A DNA stretch of 64,000 nt, from positions 6,378,678-6,442,677 of the forward strand of contig NC_033635.1 of assembly GCF_001540865.1 (NCBI RefSeq), written 5' to 3'. Under the pieces are notes generated by a model, which was given only the letters and a program-made list of their open reading frames with translations, was not told the origin of the DNA and did no database searches. This DNA comes from Ananas comosus. Its lineage: Eukaryota > Streptophyta > Magnoliopsida > Poales > Bromeliaceae. This document shows, one piece after another, positions 1 to 10,817 of this stretch (position 1 is the first letter of the stretch; every line of letters starts with the position of its first letter). A program made the translations under genes and the position numbers.

Positions 1-1
1 G

Positions 2-480
2 TCTTTCTTGAAAAACATCATGACGTGGCTAGGATTCAACGACAAATGGTGGACTTGGATTGAACAGTGTGTCCGTAACGCCAAAATCGCTATCTTGGTA
101 AACGGGACACAGACTAAGTGGTTGAAATAAAAAAAAAGGCCTTAGACAAGGAGACCCCCTCTCTCCCTTCCTCTTCTTGTTGGTGGCAGACTGCCTCTCA
201 AGGCTGACCGAATCAGCTAAGAGAAACAACCTCCTCTGCGGAGTCGGCAGTCTGATAATTGCCAGACAGTCCTCCTACAATATGCCGACGACACAATCTT
301 CTTCTGTAAGCCCAGAAAAAATGTTATTAGAAGCATCCGGTTCATGTCGAATATTTTCGAGTAGGTCTCTGGGCTCCGGATTAATAAAGATAAGTCCGAA
401 CTTTTTTATTTAGGACATAACCACAGAAGGCGGCCAGTCTAGCAAACACTCTGAGGTGCAGAGTCGGAACCCTGCCAATT
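2..480 (+). pseudogene. LINE reverse transcriptase palm, broken
   Basis: Translation from base 2 gives SFLKNIMTWLGFNDKWWTWI, then a segment ending NGTQTKWLK and a stop at 128-130; this matches the plant LINE RT region around the D-W-x-F motif. After a frameshift the next frame gives GDPLSPFLFLLVADCL (about 150-200). A further shift gives the catalytic YADD at 281-292 followed by TIFFCKP. At least two frameshifts and one internal TAG (about 361) separate these blocks, so no active polymerase can be made. The YADD box itself is intact. Confidence 0.8.
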
Positions 481-486
481 TGCTAC

Positions 487-1128
487 TTGGGTTTACCCCT
501 TTCCTTTAAACATCTAAGGAAAGAGGACTGGTCCATTGTCATTAACCGTATCGAGAAAAAAATTGAAGGATGGAAAGCGAAACTTCTCTCCCAAGGGGAA
601 AGACTCACACTAGTTAACTCTGTTCTCTCTAGTCTGCCGCTACACTTCTTATCTATCTTCAGAGCGCCAAAATGGGTCCTCCAACCGATTGAAGCTTTAC
701 GAAGAGCCTTCTTCTGGAAAGGCAACTCTAAAGTCAATGGAGAGGCCTGCCTAGTGAGCTGGAAAACAGTCTGTAAAAGTAAACGGGACGGAGGTCTAGG
801 GATCAAGGATCTGGAAGCTATGAATCTGGCACTTTTAACCAAATGGTGGTGGCGCTTCTTCAACGAACCATCAACGCCTTGGAACAAGCTGATTAGATCA
901 CTATACTACACTAAACGAACACCTCTTCACGAAGGAAGATCCTTCCTCCCTTACTCGCAATGGTGGAGGAGTGTATTGTTCTACCGGGACATCTTCAAAT
1001 GTGGTACAATCTACAAGATAGGAGACGGTAGAGATATTAGGCTCTGGTCCGACATATGGTTAGGAGAAACCTCCTTACGCACTCAGTTTCCAGAAATCTA
1101 CAACTATGTTAAAAACAAGGATGTTTGA
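487..1128 (+). pseudogene. LINE RT thumb / connection region
   Basis: A 213-residue open stretch contains the block typical of plant LINE RTs after the palm: WSIVINRIEKKIEGWKAKLL, then SQGERLTLVNSVLSSLPLHF, then GGLGIKDLEAMNLALLTKWW. It continues the element begun upstream and ends at TGA 1126-1128; coding similarity resumes in another frame by 1222. The open length reflects chance preservation in a decayed element and not a separate gene. Confidence 0.8.
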
Positions 1129-1221
1129 GTGTCTCATTGCTGGAATCCTAATGGGTCGAGATGGCGTTTCATCTGTTGCGGATTTGTTGCGAATCATACT
1201 GCAGATAGGCACTGAAGTCTG

Positions 1222-1809
1222 TTGGAGCTGAAGAATGCGTTACAGGACGTCCAACCTCTTAGCAGGCATGATTGCGTCCACTGGCGCTGGACGACAAATC
1301 TGCAATTCTCCGTCAAATCCCTCTACCTGTTTCTCATGGACACAGGAATGAGAGATTCGACGAGCATATCTATCTGGAGAACGAAAATTCCGATTAAAAT
1401 CAAAGTTTTCATATGGCTTCTACTTCGGAAGAGAATTCTCACTACGGATAGGCTCGTCAAATGGGGGTTGCTTACTGAGCAGCTTTGCGTTTTTTGCGCC
1501 AATGCCATGGAAACTTGCAATCACCTCTTCAGTACATGTGTGTTATTCAGATATTTACTATTAGTCTTGGATGAACTCGACATTTTAATTGAGCCTTTGG
1601 AGGCGGACCAGGGACTGTGGGAAAGGTGTCTACGCTTCGAAAACGCCAAGAAGATAATTAAGGGACTAACCCTTCTTGCATCTATCTGGTGGATAGTCTG
1701 GATCGAAAGGAACAACATCATTTTTAAAGCGATATACACCACACCTTACCAGATGGTTGAACGGATCAAATCACTAAGGCAGGATTGGATCGATCTTGGC
1801 CAGCACTAG
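1222..1809 (+). pseudogene. LINE C-terminal zf-RVT domain
   Basis: A 195-residue reading frame matches the zinc-binding region found at the end of plant LINE RTs (zf-RVT): FSVKSLYLFL, IWRTKIPIKIKVFIWLLL, then the Cys/His cluster CVFCANAMETCNHLFSTC, and a Trp-rich tail with IWWIVWIERNNIIF. The Cys-x2-Cys...His-x-x-x-x-Cys spacing is intact. This is the true 3' coding end of the element; the TAG at 1807-1809 is followed by the 3' UTR. Confidence 0.8.
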
Positions 1810-2121
1810 ATAGCTAAACTTCGGTTGCCCGCACTGGACTTTCGGCGGTGTGACTTCTTCTTTTCTTTCTTTTTCTCTCTTTTTTCCCTGCTGCTCTGTT
1901 TTATCTCGCTTTTTCTTGAGGCCTCGGATGCTTCCACCTTGTATGCTTAATTCAACTTTCTTAATGAATAAAGCGGGTAGCGTGCTACATTTTCTCAAAA
2001 AAAGAAGAAGAAAGATATTAGGTTGTAAGAAAGGTGTAGACGATATTTTGATATGATGTTAAGGGCTCAGAAGTGATCATGTATTTTATCATGAACCACA
2101 AAATTTGTATAAGTAGTATTA

Positions 2122-2381
2122 GGCTTAATTTGGTATTGAGGTTTATCTTAGGCTTTGTTTGGGATTGCAGAGAGATTGCATTACGTGCGGTAAGAAAGTA
2201 TGTTGGAAAAATACTCTGTTTGTTTCCGTACGAAATATTGCGTTCCGCATATCGCGATGAGTCGGTTACGATATATTTTTTGCGATCCCACCGGAGAACG
2301 CAGAATCATATCCCTATATACTTTTTCCTCAACTCCATTTTATCTAATAGCGTTAGATAAACCTCAATACCAAACTAAGCC
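2122..2381. mobile_element. Tourist-like MITE with TTA target duplication
   Basis: GGCTTAATTTGGTATTGAGG at 2122 is matched in inverse at the right end, where the complement of 2362-2381 reads GGCTTAGTTTGGTATTGAGG. The inverted terminal repeats are about 28 bp with one or two mismatches. Both sides are flanked by TTA (2119-2121 and 2382-2384), the 3-bp TWA duplication made by PIF/Harbinger transposases. At 260 bp it has no coding capacity and would be mobilised in trans. Confidence 0.82.
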
Positions 2382-2384
2382 TTA

Positions 2385-2855
2385 ATCAAACAATTGATAT
2401 TTAAAAAATGTAAATTATATTATATTTGATATATTTGAACAAATACATATATTTTTAACGAACAAATATCTCCCACGGCAATTCTATAAAGAGAATCTAA
2501 TAGGATTGTGCTCAAAATTTTAAAATTTTTCCTCTCTAATGAATAGATCCCCCATCATTCTCCTTTGTCCATTCTAATTTTCAGGCTTAACTATAAGTCG
2601 TGGACTGAAAGAATTCTCCAAATTATTATGATTTAGCCCTAAAAGGATTCTCTTGCACTAAATCCTTCCTCTCACTGCCATGAATCGACGGTCCACTTTG
2701 GGTGCTCTGCTTTAATTGCAGTGGTTCTTTTTTTTTTCTTTTTTTTTTTAAAAATATGGGAGTATTTTTAGAGAAGGAGAGCCATTAGCTCCACAAGTAA
2801 CAAAAAGTTAGGAGGTTTTCATAGAGCACAGAGACAAACTTTGTATTGAAAGAAC
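2385..2855. other. AT-rich intergenic DNA, no gene seen
   Basis: Low-complexity AT-rich sequence with poly(T) stretches near 2727-2750. I see no ORF with family similarity, no RNA gene and no clear repeat boundaries. Confidence 0.6.
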
Positions 2856-2875
2856 TTACCCAGACCACTCTCTGT

Positions 2876-2915
<40 letters not shown>

Positions 2916-3248
2916 ATCCGGTTCACATAGACATGGGCATAGTAACAAATAAAAGAGGTGTTTCCATTTCACAAAATTTGAGGGGAGGCTATCAAGTTGG
3001 ATCCATGTAGGAGCAACATTACTAAAGCGAAAGAAAGACGAAGAACCCTCAGAATGTACAAGCCACATGAAAAGGTCCTCTCGTGAGCCATAGTAAGAAT
3101 AATGCATAGGGATATTAGTGAAATTAATATGCTTGAGAATAAACTTACAAAAAATTGCATTTGTTTCATCAATCTGTTCGAGGTCATCGATGATCTCCTT
3201 TTTAACTAGTTTGCTTGGAACCTTATCAGGGATTATCCCACTTCTCAC
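2856..3248 (-). other. Poly(A)-tailed insert with an unrecognised 130-residue ORF
   Basis: On the minus strand a 130-codon ORF runs directly into an uninterrupted run of 37 A (a T run on the plus strand, 2878-2914). A homopolymer tail at the end of a sequence suggests a retroposed transcript or a LINE/SINE 3' end. The residues before the tail (RSGIIPDKVPSKLVKKEIID; IPMHYSYYGSREDLFMW) resemble no family I can name. I found no target-site duplication, and the ORF may be spurious. Confidence 0.35.
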
Positions 3249-4425
3249 TTTGCTTGCTATCCTCCCAGCTACTATATACTGAAGCCCATGATTCTCAACC
3301 CTATGTTGGCGTTTTAGCTAGTTTTAATATTTCAGGTATTGGAGAAGCTTGAGCAATGCAAGTTGGGGAGGCGAGGTTGGTGTTAGCTTGCCCAGCCCCG
3401 TCTAGTGATGGGGCTTGATCCTGAAGCCATGGGAGGGAGTGCCTCTCACGATTTTGTTGATTCCATTGATTTCTTCGCCCTATCTATGTATGATCTTCGT
3501 GTTGCAATGGTGCAATTAGATTCAATTCAACCAAATAAGCCGTCGCATCATTCCAGAACTTCACACAGTGCTCTATTCCTGGAGAAACGGTCAACTGTGC
3601 TATCATACCTAAACTTCTACAAAATTTTCACTCCAGCATTAATTTTTTTTCACAACTAACCCAATATTTGTAAATTTCTATAAACTTATCAAATTCACCT
3701 ATGTAGTCATATTTGCATAAAAAATTCAACGATTTTTGCGCTTTTATAAAAATGAGCCACTTTTTTAAATTTTACACATTTGATCCAAATTTTTAGTAAA
3801 TTGACTAAAATATCTTTATTTCTCTTTTTCTCTTTTTTTTTCGTTCGTCTTTCTCCTTTCGGCATCTCTCCCTTCTCAGCATTTCTTTCTCTCTTTCTCC
3901 TCCCGTTTTCTCTCCCTTCTCCTCCTACTCCATCGTCCCCATGTTGTTGCGGCGCTCCTCTCTCTTACTTTAACCACGCCTCTGTCGATGCCAATTTGGA
4001 TATGCCACAGATCGTGGAGATGAGGTTGCGATGGAAAGTGAGGCTGCGGTAGAAAGCGTGGCCATGGACGGTGAGAACGACGAAAGTGTTGCAGGATTTG
4101 AGGACGACGGGGAAGGAGAGCGTGTCGGGGCGAGGAAGGGACAGGAGCGGGGGTGGCGGATACTACAAAGGGTGATGGAAAGGGCGCGGTAACAGAAAAT
4201 AATATAGAGGATGGAAGGGAAAAAAGGAAGAAAATAAATTTTTTTTTTCTTCTGGAAAGGCCCTCATGTACCATGACTACTATAGGAAAGGCCAAAGAAG
4301 TAGAGAGGAAAGAAGAAAAAGTAAAAGTTGCACTTTTTGAGACTAAGTTGCACTGTATAGGGCTAAATTGCACCATTTATATATATATATTTGAGACTAA
4401 GTTGTTGAAAATAAGATCAAATTGT
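3249..4425. other. Intergenic DNA without a supported gene
   Basis: Contains a pyrimidine-rich block (about 3815-3950) and a purine-rich block (about 4140-4330) that open overlapping ORFs on both strands by composition alone. The ORF at 3405-3659 has no recognisable domain. AT-rich otherwise, with a short (AT)n at 4379-4392. Confidence 0.5.
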
Positions 4426-4798
4426 TAGTTAGATTTTTTAGATAAATTTGTTTTTATATAGTTACGAGGGATAAACTTTTAAGTTGTTAATAAGTTTAGA
4501 TTTTGATTTTTTCCATTATTATCCATATACATGAGTTGAGCACTATAGAAAGGCTAAAACTATGTAGAAGTACAAGTGCACCGCGAATTTATTAATTATT
4601 CTCCACATTAATAAAGATATATTCTCTTCATTTTTATTTTATTGTTCTATTGATTAGTTAGATTTTTTAGTTAAATTTGTTTTTATATAGCTACGAGGGA
4701 TAAAGTTTTAAGTTGTTAATTAGTTTAGATTTTGGTTTTTTTCATTATTATCCATATACATGAGTTGAGCACTAACAAAAGGCTAAAACTACGTAGAA
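4426..4798. repeat. Direct repeat, two copies of about 143 bp
   Basis: The block beginning TTAGTTAGATTTTTTAG and running through ATACATGAGTTGAGCACTA to AGGCTAAAACTA occurs at about 4426-4569 and again at about 4654-4798, with a handful of substitutions, separated by about 85 bp. It is either a local duplication or part of an unnamed AT-rich element. Confidence 0.75.
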
Positions 4799-4834
4799 CA
4801 AGTCTGTAGGTTATGAAACCCTAGTATCTATCTT

Positions 4835-5084
4835 GATAATATCACACCTAGAGGGGGCGAATAGGTGTTTAGCCCAAATTTGCAAATCTCAATGTAATAA
4901 AAAATAAACGCGAAAAATAAAAATAGCACACCGAGATTTATGTAAGAAAACTCCAATTTGGAGAAAAACCTACGGGACCAATACGCGAAATAATAATCCA
5001 CTAAGAGAAAAGATTACAAGGTGATTACCGACTCCACGGATTCGACCTCTCTTAACCTTCTATGGATCTCGCGCAAGCCTCCGG
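4835..5084. repeat. Dispersed-repeat fragment with CTAGAGGGGGCGAATAGG motif
   Basis: The stretch starting ATCACACCTAGAGGGGGCG and including a CCAATTTGGAGAAAAACC block resembles a common plant LTR-retrotransposon terminal sequence, probably Copia-type; I cannot name the family. It ends where a gypsy LTR begins at 5085. Confidence 0.4.
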
Positions 5085-6221
5085 TGTAAGGAAGTGAATT
5101 CTCGAAATGCGAGAGTTGGACTTCGATTAAAATCGACTGATTGTCAGTTCGGTACGCTTTGGAAAGGCCGAAGGCGTCAGAAACCCAAAAAGTGCATTAG
5201 AGAAGGCCACCGGGAGCGAGTTGTGAAAATTCTGCAAAGTGCAGGATTTTTGTTCTTGGGGACCGGTCCCTGGTGGGAGAGACCGGTCCCCGTAGCTTGG
5301 AAAATGTGGCAGAAGACTCTGCGCACAAAACTTGCTCTCGAGAACCGGTCCTTGGTGGGAGAGACCGGGCTCCGTAGGTATGCAAATTGAGCAAGGGGCT
5401 GTCTTGTGAGAGTGTGCTCTCGGGGACCGGTTCCTCATTGGAGAGACCGGTCCCCGTACGCGTGGAAAAGGGATAAGGGCCCTTTTCTGTAAATAAGTCA
5501 CTCTCGGGGTAGCCCGAATTTGCCCAAGTTGGGCTGTGCATTATTGGCAAAGTTGAGGAGCTTTTATACATTTGTAGCATAAGTTGGGGGTATAGGAGGG
5601 AGTGAGCCCTCTCTCTTTCTCATTTCTCTCCCAAACTCAACCCTAGCTCTCTTTCTCTCTCTAAACTCTCTTCCTCTCTCTCTAGAAGGTGAAGAAGAGA
5701 AGGATTTTGGTTGAGAAGCAAGCAAGGAGAGGGGTTTTCATCATCTTCTTCTTCCTCTTCACCATTGGAGCTAACTTTTGGAGGTTAGCTTGAAGCTCAA
5801 CCATGGTAGATTTCTAGGATTTAGGTCTTTAAGCTCTAGAATGGTTTAAATAGAACTCTAGCTTGCTAGAGAGATACTTTATGTATGAGTTTGGAGGTTT
5901 AGAGTTTGATTCTTGCATGATTGCAAGTTAGGGCTCCAAAATGGAGTTTTTGCTTTGTAGTAGGGTTTGATCTAAATTGATAAAGTGTAAACCTAATTGC
6001 TAGGTGTTTAAATATATTGGCGAAGACGGTTCGACAATTCGTCGAGTGGGTGCAAAGTTATTGGCAAAAAGGACCTTCTGAGCTTCGTTACCGCCTGGGA
6101 GGCCGAGACGACATCGTAAAGTCGCCGAATCGCATTCCTAGAGTCGTGACAACGCCAGAAGGTGGGTGGTGTCATCCCGAAGTAACCGGGCTCCTCTTTA
6201 TGTCTTAGTGCATTGTAATCT
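5085..6221 (+). mobile_element. LTR fragment (ACCGGT group A), 5' part
   Basis: TGTAAGGAAGTGAATTCTCG at 5085 matches, in inverse, the end of the solo LTR finishing at 18696, so this is an LTR start in the plus orientation. It contains the group A ACCGGT array, a TATA-like TTTTATACATT at about 5562, and a pyrimidine-rich leader. At about 6221 it breaks off against an LTR in the opposite orientation; the 3' half with the hairpin modules is missing. Confidence 0.75.
5262..5451 (+). promoter_or_regulatory. ACCGGT palindrome array (5 sites)
   Basis: Five ACCGGT cores, mostly in pairs of the form GGGGACCGGTCCCTGG...GAGACCGGTCCCCG, lie about 110 bp upstream of a TATA-like box in the U3 part of the LTR. 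One further site has decayed to ACCGGG. A regulatory role is inferred. Confidence 0.55.
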
Positions 6222-8228
6222 CGCTAGGACTGTCCTCTGAGTAACTCAACCCAGTGATGACAAACTTCGGAGCGCATCGCCCGAGGGGGAGCGACCACCC
6301 TCTAGCAAGGACTTATAGTGAGTGTGATCAATCCTTAACTCTAAGGATATTCAGTTCAATCTGTTCCTTAACTCTAAGGAATTTATGCACAAATGATCCT
6401 TAGCTCTAAGGTTGAATGTCATTGTGTCAATCTCAAGTTCTTTGCATTCTTTATCTTTGACCATATCATTACACTAACTCTAGTGTTCTTTACATTCTTT
6501 ACTATCGTTCATATCATACATTAACTCTAGTATGCTTTGATGCCCGACATTTAATGTTATCTCTAGCCATTGTTCTTTATGCCACATTTTGTTGCTAACT
6601 CTAGCAATTGTCATTCTTTGATGCCTCACATTTGCTAACTCTAGCTTTTATCATTCTTTATACCACATTTTGTTCTCTTGATGCCACACACTAGCTCTAG
6701 TGTTCTTTACGTCAATCTTTATGCTAACTCTAACTTTTATTCTCACATTTCATTGTCCTCATGTCATATGTCACTTGTTCTTTAACTTCACTATACTCTT
6801 ATCTCTTTTTACATGCACATATAGGGTTAATACATTCTCATTGGTTCTCAACCATCTCATGATGCACTTGAACTCACAAAATGCAAACATTCACATATTT
6901 ATAATCTCATTACCCTAATCATGCATCCAACAATTATATACATATGCTCAAGAAGTGACACATTAGACATAAAGGGACTTCCAACAAGTTTGGAGAGCAC
7001 CACCCACCTCGTAGGCTTTCTTAGGTGCTATGGTGAATTTCTTAGAATTTTTAGACTCCTAGTTCGTCACTTGCGGCAAAACGAAGCCAAATTAGGCCTT
7101 TTTGCTCATAACTTTACGTAGCTTTTCGTAACGTTAATCCGAGCGCACCATCACGTCGGAAATACCCCCAATTAGGGTTTTAGAGGGTCAATTTCACTTT
7201 GAAACCCTCACAAGCAAAAGCTCCAAATTTGGGTGCTCTAGCTTCACATATACCAAATCTAGAATTTTGATCTCTTAGAGAAGCAAAAAAAAGCTTCAAA
7301 TCCTCTAAAGGTTCCATAAAAATCATTCTCAGCTCAATCCAAACCCTAGTTTGGATTCTACCATGAGAGAGGTTGAAGCTCACCTCTAAGCTTCACCACA
7401 TATACCCAATCTATGGTTTTGATCTCCTAAGGAAGCAAAAGAAATCTTCAAATACTCAAAAGATTCTACCAAAACCATTTCTAGGTCATTTGGTTCTCAT
7501 TCTAGGGTTTTACCGTGAAAGGGATCAAAGCTTACCTCAAAGCTTTCCTTTCTTTGTGCTAGAGGTGAAGGAAAGGGAGTTACTTCACTCCTTCTTCTTC
7601 TCCACCTTCTTTCTCTTTTTCTTCTTATTCTTTTCCTTTCTTTCCCTTTCTTTCTTTTTCTCCTTCTTGTCTTCTAGAGAGAGAAAGAGAGGAGAGAGTA
7701 TGTGAGAAGGTGAGAATGAGCGGAATATCCCATAACCCCTCATAGCATAACCCACATAATGCATTTTTGCAAATAAACCCCTCAACTTTCACTTTATTAA
7801 ACTGCCAGAACTGGACAGTTTTCGTGCTCAGGGACCGGTCTCCCCGACATGGGACCGGTCCCAGAGTGCTTTCCCCGCGGGCAGCCAGGGCCCTCGCGCA
7901 ATGCAACCGGTCTCTCCCAGAGGGACTGGTCTCTCGGGGACCGGTCTCTCCCCGCAGGGACCGGTTCCCGAGAGCTGACTTTCTGAGACTTAGTCGATTT
8001 CTCAGCTTTCTCATTTCTCACGCGTTCGGGGACCGGTCTCTCCCACCAGGGACTGGTCCTCGAGAGCACAAAAGCTGCAGTTTTCAGATTTTTGATTCTT
8101 TAGCTCTCGAAAACCTCCCACTTTTACTCATTTTAACACCTTCGGACTTTCCGAAGGGTACCAACCTCGCACTTTGGTCAACTTGACTAAAGCTCGATAT
8201 TTATTTTCCACATTTTCGGTATATTACA
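6222..8228 (-). repeat. 3' LTR of the minus-strand Tekay element, truncated
   Basis: Aligns closely to 14139-16164 of the 5' LTR, from CTAGGACTGTCCTCTGAGTA at about 6225 to the terminal TTCGGTATATTACA ending at 8228. The part that would carry the hairpin modules and the TGTCACGCC end is absent, replaced by the oppositely oriented LTR fragment ending at 6221. Confidence 0.85.
7834..8057 (-). promoter_or_regulatory. ACCGGT palindrome array (6 sites plus 2 decayed)
   Basis: Six ACCGGT cores lie in the U3 region of the 3' LTR. Two further positions read ACTGGT where the other LTR of the same element has ACCGGT (positions near 7929 and 8052), the change expected from CpG methylation and deamination. 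Confidence 0.55.
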
Positions 8229-8243
8229 TTCTCCACCCCTCAA
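8229..8243 (-). other. Polypurine tract
   Basis: On the minus strand TTGAGGGGTGGAGAA ends exactly where the 3' LTR begins (TGTAATATACCG). Plus-strand DNA synthesis of the element would prime here. Confidence 0.8.
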
Positions 8244-9767
8244 AATAATTTTGTTCGCGAAATTACACATACCTTAACTCGTCGACACAAATAGATGCGG
8301 ATACTCTCTTCGCATAGTCTCCTCGAGCTCCCAAGTGGCTCTCGCACCGCATGGTTGCTCCATTGGACTTTTACATATGAAATTCTGCAACTCCGCAGCT
8401 TTCTTTCTTCTCTATCGAGGATGCACACCGGGTACTCCTCATAAGACATATCCTTATGTAACTCCACGGGCTCATACTCTAATACATGTGTCTAATTGCG
8501 AATATACTTTCGGAGATTTGACATATGAAACACGTTGTGAACTCCCGCGAGTCTCGTTGGTAGTGCGAGCTTGTAAGCTACCGCACCCACATGCTCTAGT
8601 ATCTCAAATGGTCCAACATAACGGAGACTTAACTTCTCGCGGACCCCAAAACGCTTGACTCCTCGCATTGGTGATACTCTTAAAGATACGCGGTCTCCAA
8701 CTGCGAACTCTAAGTCCTCTTTGCTTGTCGGCATAACTCTTTTGCCTTGACTGCGCTGTTGCTAACCGTTGACGGGCAAGGCGAACTTTCTCTTCTGCCT
8801 CCCTCACTACATCCGGGCCAATAGACGTTCTCTCGCCCACGTCGCTCCAATGAATTGGAGAACGACACTTTCGTCCATATAGTGCCTCAAATGGCGCCAT
8901 CGTGATGCTTTCTTGATAACTGTTATTATACGCGAACTCCGCCATTGGCAAGAAATCATGCCATCCTCCTTTGTAATGTAGCACACACGCTCGAAGCAAG
9001 TCCTCAAGGATTTGTATCGTCCGCTCCGACTGACCACCACTCTGAGGATGGAACGCTGTACTGAAGTCGAGCCGTGTGCCTAGCGCGACTTGCAAACTCT
9101 TCCAAAAGTGAGATGTGAACCTGGGGTCTCAATCCGATACAATTGATACCGGAACCCCATGAAGTCTCACAACCTCATCGAGATAAACTTGATCTAACTT
9201 GTCTCCCGATCACGTAGTATGAATTGGCAAGAAATGAGCCGACTTCGTCAGTCGATCCACTATTACCCATATCGCATCATGTCCACCTTGAGATTGAGGC
9301 AGACCGGTAACAAAGTCCATCGCTATATCTTCCCATTTCCAAATGGGTATAGATAGACTTTGTAGCTTGCACGCCGGAAACCGGCGCTCTGCTTTCACCT
9401 GTTGGCGCGTTAGACACTGCGCCACGAACTCCCCAACATCTTTTTTCATGCCTGGCCACCAATAATGTACTTTTAGATCTTGATACATTTTAGTGCCGTC
9501 AGGGTGTATGCTATAGGGAGATTGATACGCTTCTTGCATGATTGCCCTTCGAATGTCATTATCTTTAGGCACGCACCATTGATTTCGAAATCGGAGTGCG
9601 CCATCAGTTCCAATGCCAAAATCCTCGGCACTACTGTTCCCAACTTCACCTCGTACCTTTTGAAGATAAGGATCCGAAGCTTGTAGTTCCTTGATCCTTT
9701 CCAATAGGGTCGGTTGCACAACTAATGCGGCAAGTGTAGTCGGCACTCCCGGCGCTACCACTTCCAA
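8240..9767 (-). pseudogene. Integrase and chromodomain-like tail of the minus Tekay element
   Basis: Integrase inserts the cDNA. The N-terminal zinc finger region (HPDGTKMYQDLKVHYWWPGM, then QCLTRQQVKAE) has lost one Cys: the usual CLTCQQ reads CLTRQQ. The catalytic core is visible as DFVTGLPQSQGGHDAIWVIV, DRLTKSAHFLPIHTT, FSTAFHPQSGGQSERT and MAEFAYNNSYQESI. It is broken by a TGA at about 9207 (from a Trp codon) and another where an Arg codon CGA became TGA (about 9130), then by a frameshift near 8730. The tail after the GPFEILEHVGAVAYKLALP block ends in the degenerate chromodomain motif ISYVKVQWSNHAVREPLG. Confidence 0.85.
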
Positions 9768-9776
9768 CCCAAGTCT

Positions 9777-10817
9777 TTACATTTCTTCGTGCAATAGCGG
9801 TTGAGGCGTAATTGCCATCGCTAAGTTCTCCGCCGATTTTCTACTTAGAACATCGGCCACGACATTGGCTTTTCCCGGGTGGTATAGTATAGTGACATCA
9901 TAGTCCTTAAGCAACTCTAACCACCGCCGCTGTCGCATGTTCAATTCCTTCTGGGTGAACAAGTATTTGAGACTCTTGTGATCCGTGTAGATCTCACAAT
10001 GCTCACCATATAAGTAATGCCTCCAAAGCTTTAGCGCGAAGATCACCGCGGCTAACTCGAGGTCATGAATCGGGTAGTTTTTCTCATAACTCCTTAATTG
10101 GCGCGAAGCATATGCAATGACTCTCCCATTCTGCATTAATACACACCCGAGACCAACATACGAGGCATCACTGTACACTACGAAGGTCTCCCTCGGAGTC
10201 GGCAAGGCAAGCACCGGGGTTGACGTCAACCTATTCTTTAATTCTTCGAAGCTCCGATCGCAATCGTCGCTCCAAACATACTTTACTCCTTTATGGGTAA
10301 GGCGCGTTAGTGGAGTAGTTATTTTAGCGAACCTCTCCACGAACTGCCGGTAATAGCCCGCAAGTTCGAGAAAACTACGGACCTCCGCTACACTTATCGG
10401 GCGAGGCCAATCCTTGATTGCCTCCACTTTCTTCGGGTCTACCGAAACTCCGTCGCCCGATACCACATGACCCAAGAATGTGACCTCCTTTAGCCAAAAG
10501 TGACACTTCTTTAACTTAGCATAGAGCTTCTCTTGTCCAAGTATTTGTAGCACAGCTCTCAAATGCTCCTCATGCTCCTCTTCACTCTTTGAGTAAACCA
10601 ATACGTCGTCTATAAACACCACAACGCATCGATCCAACAACGGCCTGAAGACTCGATTCATCAAGTCCATAAATGCCGCCGGGCCGTTAAAAAGCCCAAA
10701 CGGCATTACCGTGAATTCATAATGGCCATACCGCGTACGGTACGCCGTTTTGTGCACATCCTTCGGCCTAATCTTTAGTTGATGATACCCCGACTGGAGA
10801 TCAATCTTTGAATACAC
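9777..10817 (-). pseudogene. RT palm to RNase H of the minus Tekay element
   Basis: A 346-residue open stretch starts [18 protein letters not shown] in the RT palm, with [12 protein letters not shown] and the catalytic FIDD at residues about 68-71. It runs through the RT connection ([20 protein letters not shown]) to RNase H ([51 protein letters not shown]). RT catalytic Asp residues and the RNase H Asp are present. It ends at a stop before the integrase block. A frameshift near 10800 separates it from the RT fingers encoded upstream. Confidence 0.88.

Larger units (their letters stand above)
1..2010 (+). mobile_element. 5'-truncated L1-type LINE (non-LTR retrotransposon)
   Basis: The order reverse transcriptase palm, RT thumb, zf-RVT domain, then a short 3' tail of A-rich AAAAAAAGAAGAAGAAAG near 1997-2015 is that of a plant L1 LINE second ORF. 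The window cuts the 5' part. The reading frame is broken at least four times, so it is dead. The three recognisable coding blocks are listed separately. The 3' UTR between 1810 and 2000 is pyrimidine-rich and carries no ORF I can support. Confidence 0.85.

Noticed and set aside
3780..4428. Overlapping ORFs of 78-166 codons on both strands
   Set aside because: They fall in pyrimidine- or purine-rich tracts that lack stops by composition; the translations are low-complexity Ser/Pro/Arg/Lys with no domain.
5258..5460. Regular short repeats as a CRISPR array
   Set aside because: Unit length and spacing vary, the repeated unit is only 6-12 bp and palindromic, there is no cas gene, and the DNA is plant.
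7373..8186. ORFs of 110-139 codons in both directions
   Set aside because: They lie in the LTR leader and ACCGGT array; the same shadows recur in the other LTR at 15413-16193.
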